From Botryllus schlosseri (taxonomy: Eukaryota; Chordata; Ascidiacea; Stolidobranchia; Styelidae): DNA of 21,416 nt. Within the stretch, counting starts at the first letter, position 1. Each line of letters begins with the position of its first letter. The stretch is taken from contig ATSW01010023.1 in assembly GCA_000444245.1 (NCBI GenBank), positions 1-21,416 of the forward strand, written 5' to 3'. Below, piece after piece: positions 1-9,400 of this stretch. The translations under genes and the position numbers were made by a program. A model generated the notes under the pieces. It did no database searches. It had not been told where the DNA came from and saw only the letters and a program-made list of their open reading frames with translations.

Positions 1-262
1 TGTAGCTAAATTTCTAATTGTAATTTAAAAGAAAAATTTGCTAAATATCTAATTCTAATGTAATTTGGTAAAACTGGGGGTTGATCATTGTAATTTTGAT
101 CTAATGTGAAAATAATGTGTAGCTAAATTTCTAATTCTAATCTAATTTAGAAAAAAAATCTAGCTATGATTCTTATTCCATTCTAGCTGGGAAAATAACT
201 GTGTAGCTATCATTCTAATTCTCATCTAATTTTGAAAAGCGGAACATTTTCTAATTGGACAA
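1..262 (-). repeat. AT-rich ~40-bp tandem array (ATTAGAATT family)
   Basis: About six imperfect units of TAGCTAAATTTCTAATTCTAATCTAATTTNGAAAA, reading on the + strand. These are the reverse complement of the long array in the intron at 9234-10099. The array fills most of the partial intron before exon 1. Confidence 0.8.
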
Positions 263-364
263 CTCTGCTGAGCGAACAACCTTATATAATACAATATACA
301 TATAATTTTTCAATATGAGCGTTTGATGTCTGGATTAAATTGAAATGTTAGCGTTTGCGTTCAG

Positions 365-483
365 ATGGACGAGAGTGAGAACGGAGGAAGCTCTGACAAG
401 GATACGAAAAGCTCGAGAAGCCGCGGTCCTCCTGGTGGGATGCATTATTGTTTGGTGGCCACTCCGGACCCAAGCAGCGTGAG
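365..483 (+). CDS. itpr: ITPR exon 1 of the window (SI-region and end of MIR part)
   Basis: The acceptor is gcgttcag and the donor AG|gtatgt; the exon ends in phase 2 (AG plus C of exon 2 gives Ser). The first 24 or so residues are Ser, Gly, Asp and Lys rich ([20 protein letters not shown]). They are followed by [14 protein letters not shown], which matches vertebrate MVYSLVSVPEGNDIS. The ATG at 365 is taken as an internal Met, not a start, because it directly follows a splice acceptor and upstream receptor domains must precede it. The low-complexity part sits where vertebrate ITPR1 has the SI alternatively spliced segment. Confidence 0.85.
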
Positions 484-3400
484 GTATGTTGCAGGGTTGT
501 AACCAAGTCACAAGTCTATCTCACTTTTCTAGTTTTGACTCGAGTCAAGTCGAGTCATTTTCAATTCACCACCGAGTCAAGTCCGAGTCATTGTGTTGAC
601 TGCTCAATTTCTTGTTAAAGTCTTATTAAACCCACTTTATATAACTCTGCTTGATGATATCGAATGGTTCGCATTTATAATATACTCATTTTCCTCACTT
701 TTAGCAGTTTCTGGTCGCATTTTAAAGTGCCAGTACCAATAGACGAAATCCCAATAGGGTGGTTACCTTACTATTCTTCGAAATTACAATGGAATGTCGG
801 TCTTGGCCGTCTGAGTATCGAGTCATATGACTTGGTCCGAGTCATGCGCAATGACTCGAGTCCAAGTCGAGTCAATACGCAGATTGACTCGAGTTGAGTC
901 ATTTCCGTATTTTGAGAAAATGACTCGAGTCGAGTCATCAGAAGATTGTGACTAAAATCGAGTACTCGATGTGGTGACTATTCTTCGAAGTTACAATGAA
1001 ATGTCTATCTTAGCTGTCTTAGTCTCGAGTCATATGACTTGGTTTGAGTCACGCATAATGACTCGAGTACAAGTCAAGTCAATGCACAAATTGACTCGAG
1101 TCGAGTCATTTTACACGTTTGAAAAAATGACTCGAGTCATTACAACTCTGTGTCCAGCCCTAGTGATAATGTTAACAATGGATTGTGGTTTTGATATGAT
1201 TACAATTTTGTTCAGCTCCATATTTGAGCTGGATCAAACGTCGTTCGCGAAAGGTGACGCGCTTGTCCCTGCAAATTCCTACGTTCGCCTGAAACATCTC
1301 TGCACCGATACCTGGGTTCATTCCACGACCATACCGATTGATAAAGAAGAAGACCGACCTGTTATGTTGAAAGTATTTAAAAACTTTATTATCAAACATA
1401 TGCTACATAGGGTTGTTTAACATAGAACTTTTTCTTCAAATTTTACAGGCTATTTGATAAAATTGTTAGGTTGGATAAAAAAACTATGCACACCAAATTT
1501 GGCTCAATTGTAACCTATACAAGCGAAGTTATTATATAGTATATATGCTGGAAAGTTCTTTAATATTAATTATACAACTACCCACCGTAAGTACTATTAT
1601 TTCAAATCCAAAATTTTGAACTCCAATAACTTTGCTTCTACTGGTTGGAATTGAGTCAGAACTTGCTATGCATTATTTTTTTAGACAACTCAACAATTTC
1701 ACGGGTTGCCAGTAAAATTGCAAAAAATATGAAATTTGGAATGTGATGTCCGAACAAAAAAGTTTGTTTTAAGAGTTTTCTAAAAGCTGTCTTCTATCTC
1801 AGATCGGAACCTGTCGTCAGAAAGAGGACAAAGAAGCCTTCGCGATTGTCCACGTGTGTGTCGAAGAAGTTCGCGATTTGGATTTCGCAAACGACGCAAG
1901 CAAAGTGCTCGCTGACTGCGCCGCCAATATGGAGTCGAAAAATATCAACGTCAACGAGAGAAGGTTTCCATTTTTATATTTGATATTTTTAGTTTCAAAA
2001 CTTAGCTACAACAACTAGAATTACTTTTTAAAATTTGCTGCTTGAACTAGATCTTCTTGCTCTGCAAAATGTTCAACTAGAACTAGAACTAGTCACTTTT
2101 CAAAATTTGCAACTGGAACTAGAACTAGTCACTCTTCTAAACTCGTAACTGGAAGTAAAACTAGAACTACTGATTCTGCGAAACGGCCAACTAGAACTAG
2201 AATTACTCGCTTTTCAAAATTCGCTACTGGAACTAGAACTATTCACTCTTTTAAACTCATAACTAGAACTACTGATTCTTCGAAACGCCCAACTGGAACT
2301 AGAACTACTCACTTTTCAAAACTCGCAATTAGAACTAAAACTGACGACCTTTAAAAGCCCGCAACTAACGGACTGAAACACAATTTTCGATCATTAGTTG
2401 ACTTTAGTCTTAAAAATTTTCAGCTTTTCCTGATTCAAATTAGCGTACCGGCGTTTCGATCTACTTATTGTAATTAGACAGCTAGAATTATCTTTTGCGG
2501 TGAAGACAAAAAGGTTGAGAACCACTGTTCTGCAAACTTTTCCTCATTTCTTTTCGTTGACTTAAATTTGAAATGTTGTGTCAGGTTCGTGATCAAGCTT
2601 TTGGAGGACATCATCTTTTTCCTGTGTCGCCAGCAGAGGGGAGCCGCGGACGCCCTGATCGTGGTCGGCACCGACCCGGACAGGGAAAGGCAGAAACTGC
2701 TGCGAGAGCAGAATATTTTGTCGCAGCTTTTCAAAATTCTGAAGGTAAGATTTCTATCGTGATTAAGGTTGGGAATGATGATTCCGATATCCGGCCCCAA
2801 TTTCGATGCATTTCGGATGGAATCGTCTCATTTCGAATTCCTCATTTCAGGCTCCTTTTGTGGAAAAAGACGGAGAGCCTCTGTTACGTTTGGACGAACT
2901 GCAAAACAAGAAAAACATTCATTACCAGCACATTCTGAAGCTCTGCTATCGGATATTGCGTCACTCTACGCAGGATTACCGGAAAAATCAGGTTTGGATT
3001 TCTTTAAAACCTGAAATATTTTCCATAACTAAAAATTTCTGACCTGCTCCTATTTCTGTACGTTTTCCAATAGTAACGTACAGAGGTCTTTGATTTTTCA
3101 GTTTTCATTTTTCAAGTCAAAACTGGGCCCTGAATATGTGCATTATTACTTACTTCGAAATTCTTGCTTCTACTTGTACTAGAGTAGAAATTACGGTGCT
3201 ACTTGAACTTTTACTTCAGTATCAACTTGAGATCTGCTTTGACTACTTCTTGTAGTGACTGACATAAGAGTATGATGTTGATAATTCTTTACCATGTTAT
3301 AGCAAGCCGGATTAATATAGGATTTCGAACTAGACAAATATTCGTTGGTTTAACCTTGTACTGCTGAATATTGATATATAAACTTCTGAACAATCAGCAG

Positions 3401-6400
3401 TTGCTGACAACTCCCCCTGGCGAGGGTCAACCGAAAATATCCGAGTTTATTTCAATATCAATATACTATTAAATGGTATAACGTATTTTCTGCTACAGGA
3501 ATATATCGCGAAGCAGTTCGGACTGATGCAGCAACAGATTGGTTATGACATTTTGGCTGAAGACACAATCACCGCTTTATTACACAACAACAGAAAACTA
3601 TTGGAACAACACATCACAGGAAAGGAAATCGAGACGTTTGTGGCTCTGGTTCGGAAAAATAAAGAACCTCGGTACGTGCATGTCTTGAGTTGGACAAACA
3701 AGAAAATTTTCAGATTTTTATTTTCTAAATTATATTGAAATTAAAATGATAGTTACAATTTTTTTACAAATTTGATTAGAAAGGAATTTTTCACTTTTCA
3801 GCTTTTTGGATTATCTCGCCGATCTTTGCGTCACCAACAAGCAGGCCATCCCCAAAACGCAAGAGCTCATCTGCAGGAACATCCTTTCCGAGGAGAACAA
3901 GGATATTCTGATCGAAACAAGGTCGGTTTTTATTTTTGTCTATAAGTTTAGACATTTGTAATCCTGAAACCAAGGCCCGATTGTCAACCAGTGGTGGTCA
4001 AACTAATCAGCGTTGCTGTAACGTCATGAATTTCTAATTAATTACAAGTAAGATTTTGCCTGATTGGCATGGCAAATTCATTCGTAAAAGTAATGCAAAC
4101 TTATCTCAAAAATACTTCTTTTCAAAGCTCAAAGAAAGCTATTTTGCCTATAAAACTGTTGAAGTATAAATTAAAGCAGTCTGAAGACGTAATATCACTT
4201 CTGGAATTAGCGGAAGAAGATGAAACCCAGGGTTGCGACCAATTCACAAGGTTCCGAGTCGCAAGTCAATCTCACTTTTATAGTTTTAACTCAAGTCGAG
4301 TCATTTTCAATTCAGGGCAGAGTCTAGTCCGAGTCCAAGGCAGCTAGTAGAGGGCCGAGTCCGAATCATTGCATTCGCTGTTCAGTATTCAGTTCGATCC
4401 ACTTATTCAACTTTGCTCAAGTTCATAATATCGTAATTTTCTTCAGTCTCGGCAGTTTCTGGCCCTATTTTCCAAGTATCAGGTTTTATAGACGTAATAA
4501 CAGCAATGTGGTGACTTTACTACTCTTCGAAGTTACGATGAAATGTCTGTCTTGACCGCCCTAGTCTCGAGTCATATGATTTGGTTCGAGTCATGCACAA
4601 TAACTCGAGTACAAGTCGAGTCAACTCACAAATTGACTCGACCCAAGTCATTTTACACATTTGAAAAAATGACTCGAGTCAAGTCGAGTCACCAAAAATC
4701 GAGTCCGTTACAACTCTGATAAAACTGATTTGAGTCCTCCAAAGAAGGTTATTCCAAAAATCGTAGTGTAAAAAGTCGGTCATTTTGCCTGTAAAACTCT
4801 TGAATNATAAGTGGAAGAGGTTTGTAAACAGAACCGTTTGATTAAGTAATAATGAAAACTACTTCAACTATACGAAAATATAGAGCACTTTTTTTACTTT
4901 GCACATCTGTTTTCAACACAGGCAAGCGATTGTGACCATTGAGTACGAAGAAGAGATGGATGGCAAGCGTCTTTACGAGGAAGATGTTGAAGCGGTTGTG
5001 TTGCGTTGGGGCGAGGGCCGCAATAACGAAAAAAGCATCAGGCATCTCTCACAGACGGCACAGGCCAGCAAGGCTGATCTGGCAGTTCTGAATTATTACA
5101 GGTGCAAATATATCACCGATATGTAAAATTGCGTTCCGTATAACATTGAAATTGGTGTTTATACAAATATATCGTTCAATTGAACGTTGGTCTTGTTTCA
5201 GGCATCAGCTGGACCTTTTCAGCAAAATGTGCCTGGACAGGCAGTACCTGGCCATCAATCCAATTTCTATCGAACTGAAGATTCCGATCATTTTGGATTG
5301 CATGGCGGACAGTCAGCTGCCTTGCGATCTGCGTGCGTCTTTTGTTCAGGTTTGTTGCTGGTTTATTATTGTGTTACCATTTTCATAGTAGGATACCTAA
5401 ATGATAGAATTTGCCACCGTAAATACTTAAATTTCCAAATTCATGATTTTCAACTCTGATAACTTAGCTACGGGTTGTAATTTAGCTTAATTTGTCATAT
5501 ATTGTTTATTAGACAACCTTATAATTTCATGTGGTAGCCAATAAAATTTAAAAAAAAGATTATTTGTTAAATAGATCTTACATTTTTTACCCTAATAAAT
5601 TGAATTCGACCGGTTGAAATTGAGCCAAGTATGATGTGTATCGCATCTTAGACAACCTAATAATTTCATGTGGTAGACATTAGAATTAAAGACAATAAAA
5701 ATTAAAAATCAAATCAAGATTTTTTACTCTTAATACTAATAAACTGTATTCTACGGGCTAGAAATTGAGCCAAATATGATGTGCAGCATTTCTAGTTAAT
5801 GAGAATATATTCCGTCACCATGATAAGTGGTTATTTCATTCAGGTCTTATGATAATTTCACTCATAAAATTGATGCAAATTTATCGTATAGGTACTTTCT
5901 ACTTTATAAAATCCAAATTGAAAATGTAAGTAGTTTGTTCAAAATCTGTTTGAGATGAAGTGAAAGTAGTCTAAAACACCTACTTTAGTGCTCTAAAAAG
6001 GCAGAAATTCTTCGTTATTTACTATCTGATTATATCTAGTTGATGCTACATATGCACGTGGACCGCGACCCCCAGGAACAGGTGATTCCCGTCCGTTACG
6101 CGAGACTTTGGTCTGAAATACCAAATCTGATCAACATCGATGAGTAAGTGCTGTAACATTATGATATATAGTGTGATTTAAACATAGTACATTGAGCTAA
6201 AGCTGTCTATTCGCCTCAATTATTCGAAATTTCATGCCGGTGACGTCACATTTTGTGATACGATTGTTGATATCCAATATTTTTTCGAAATCTCTACTAG
6301 TTGCTGACAATTACACGGGACGTATATCAGCACGAAATATTCGTGTTTATTGCGATATCAATGTATTATTCATTTTTTTTACTTGCATTGAAAATGTGCC

Positions 6401-9400
6401 TCATTGCCGGAACTTGATTGTTTTCAGCTACGACAATGTTGAAGGACACAAGAGCTGTGATAAGTTTGTTCCCACAATGCAATTCGTCGACCAATATCTC
6501 AACAACCTTGTCAGTAACGCAAAGATCTTCACGAACGCAAAGGAGAATAAGTTGACATTTGAAGTGAGTATGAATTATTACCAGTGGTAGAGGCCAGAGT
6601 CAAGTCGAGTCAACGAAAAATTGCGAGTCGAGTCACGACTCGAGTTATTTTAACGCTGCATCAGACCCATGTTTCCATTTCAGGTGGTGAATCTGGCGAG
6701 GCATCTCATCTACTTTGGCTTTTACACCTTTCACGATTTATTACGTCTCACAAGAACTTTGCTGCGAATTCTCGATTGCGTTCACGGAATTTCAACTGGC
6801 CTTTTGTCTGGTCGGCAAGACGTCGAAGGTTATTGCTGCGAATTATCATTCTTCTGTATTCAAATCAATATGTGATTATCGGAGCATGCATATCACAAAC
6901 ATAACTCGTAAGACTGTCGGAATGATTCTCCTCTGGGACGTTGATGTGTCCTCGTTTGAGTTTATCATGTGCATGCGTACTTCTGACTGCTATCAGCTCT
7001 AGGCTTGTGCTAACTGCTGGCTTTTTAAAACGCCCGACTAGAACTAGAACTAACAACCTTCTTAAATTGGCAACTAACAAATCAAAATACAACCGCCTAA
7101 TATCTGATTATACAAATTACTGAATTGTGACGGCATTTCAAAAGGACATGTTTTCAGGTTTTAAATGGTAGGATATTCGACCCCATATGCAAGAACATCA
7201 CGCGATTCACGCCGACGACAACAGATGTTTTGTAGTTGTTTGGCAATAATTTTCAAAACTCGCGAATAGAACTAGAACTATTCACTTTTCAAAATTTGCA
7301 ACTAGAATCAAAACTAGAACCAGAACTAAATCCACTCTCTTTTAAGAGAATACGCGACTAGAACCAGAACCACTCAATAACCACTGGTTAGTTGACTGTC
7401 AATTAACTATATTGGTGGATTGTACCAGTCTGATCAGCTCCATAGTCATTTGTATCGAAGAAATTGAAGAAATTGGTATTGTCACAACAAGCCAATATCA
7501 TAACTACGAGTCAAGTCAATACACAAGCTGACATAATTCAAGCTATTTTCCATATTTAATCATATGACTCGAGTACATATCAAGTCAATACACAAAATGA
7601 CTCGAGTCGAGTCATTTCTGGTATTTAAGAAAATGACTCGAGTACAAGTCGAGTCAACATACGAAGCGACTCGAGTCGAGTCATTTTCTGTATTTAATAA
7701 AATGACTCGAGTACATATCAAGTCAATACACAAAGTGACTCAATTCGAGTCATTTTCCATATTTAATAAAATGACTCGAGTACATATCAAGTCAATACAT
7801 AAAATGACTAAGTCGAGTCATTTCCGGTATTTAAGAAAATGACTCGAGTCAAGTCGAGTCAACCAAAGGTCACAGCTCGAGTCATTACAACGTACATGAA
7901 ATATGAACATACCTTACAATTGTACGTCTAAATCCTGTGCCCTCAAAAGTATCTTCATTATATCTGAAAGGTGTGACGATCATTCTGTTTTCATGGTGAA
8001 GACCAGAAGTTTGAAACGAGATTTGTGTTCCGTGGCACGTACGGTCATTGCATGCCTTCTCTTGTCAGGTGGGCACGATGTGACGCGTGGCGTTGGTAGC
8101 ATCGGTGTCATGGTGAGCAATATGACGCTCGGAATTGATCAGGAGACCCACGATGATCATGGTGTGATGATTTATTTCTGAATTATTGAAACATATAATT
8201 CGATGGCTGCTTCTCCAATCATGAATGTGTTAATAACTTGATTGGTAAATGTATCGTAACATTTTGTTGATTTAGTAACTAATTGATAATATATTGATAA
8301 TGAAATAAACTGAAATATTTTCGGCTGACACTCGTCAGGGGTAATCGTCTGCGACTAGAACAGAATTTGAAACCGTATATCATTCCCCTAATCAGCTGAA
8401 AATATTCGGGTTTATTTCAATATCAATATTAGGGTTGCTCCAAAATATCTTTTTTCTTCAAATTTTGCTGGCTATATGATAAAATGGTTAAGTTGGTTAA
8501 ACAAACGATGCACGCCAAATTTGACTCAATTCCAACCTGTAGAAGCGAAGCTATTGGAGTTTGTAATTTTATTAAAAAATATAATATTTGATTTTAAATT
8601 CTACTGGCAACCCCCATGAAATTGTTAAGTTGCGTGCTAAAACAATGCATAGCAAGTTTGGCACAATTCCAAATGGCCGAAGCATAGTTATTACTGTTCA
8701 AATTTTTAGATTTGTAATAATAGTATTTACGGTGGATATAACTGATAATGATAAAATGATTCGAATCCCAAATTTTGTGCTCCAATAACTTCGCTTCTAC
8801 TGGTTGGAATGGAGTCGAATTTGTTGTGCATCGTTTATTTTTTCATACAGCTTAACAATTTAGAAAAATATTCAAAAACTTTTGCTAGTAATAAATATTA
8901 AAACTTTGTTAGCTTGGTTTCTGCATGTTGAAATTGAACCAAATTTGGTGGGCAGCATTTGAAGAAAAAAGTTATTTTGGAAGAACTACTAACATTTTGT
9001 CGATTTCGTAACTAATATTCATTGGCCGAGATTGTTGTGAATCGAAGATATGTGTATTTAATAATATAATATAATTAATATTATCAAATCGAAATCCACG
9101 CTTATTTCTGGAATATAAATTTACAGGTTCGACGAGTCAGCGTGATTTGACTCATCCTATTCCGTCGCTGACTCAAGCCAACCAGGACGAATTTGTGCTG
9201 GAGACAAAACTGAAAATAATTGAGATTTTGCATGTAAGAATAAGTTTCTCGACACAGATTTGGATTATTTAAAATTAGAATTTTAGCCAAGTTATTTTTT
9301 CAAAATTAGATTAGAATTAGAATTTTAGCTTAACTGTTTTTTCAAAATTATATTCGAATTATAATTTTGGCTTCACTGTTTTTCAAATTAGATTAGAATT

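Noticed and set aside
365-367. ATG at the beginning of exon 1 as the translation start
   Set aside because: It directly follows a splice acceptor, and the encoded region corresponds to about residue 315 of the receptor. Upstream exons must exist outside the window.
540-1140. Clusters of TGACTCGAGTCA resembling AP-1/GCN4 or E-box enhancer sites
   Set aside because: The words belong to a dispersed transposon family present in many introns, so their density is explained by the element and not by a regulatory cluster.
971-1420. 149-codon open frame on the + strand
   Set aside because: Its first half translates GAGTC-family transposon sequence and its second half is exon 2 in frame. The splice acceptor at 1214-1215 and family homology show that only 1216-1372 is coding.
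6240-6250. TGACGTCA, a CREB-type site
   Set aside because: It lies within the FB2 repeat and is changed in the collinear copy at 19345, so there is no sign of function.
7159-7230. Possible exon after TTTTCAG at 7151-7157
   Set aside because: Only phase 0 stays open, whereas exon 12 ends in phase 1, and the translation ([13 protein letters not shown]) has no receptor similarity.
7564-7842. 92-codon open frame with [11 protein letters not shown] repeats
   Set aside because: The protein repeat simply mirrors the tandem DNA repeat of the MITE module. No codon bias and no recognisable domain.
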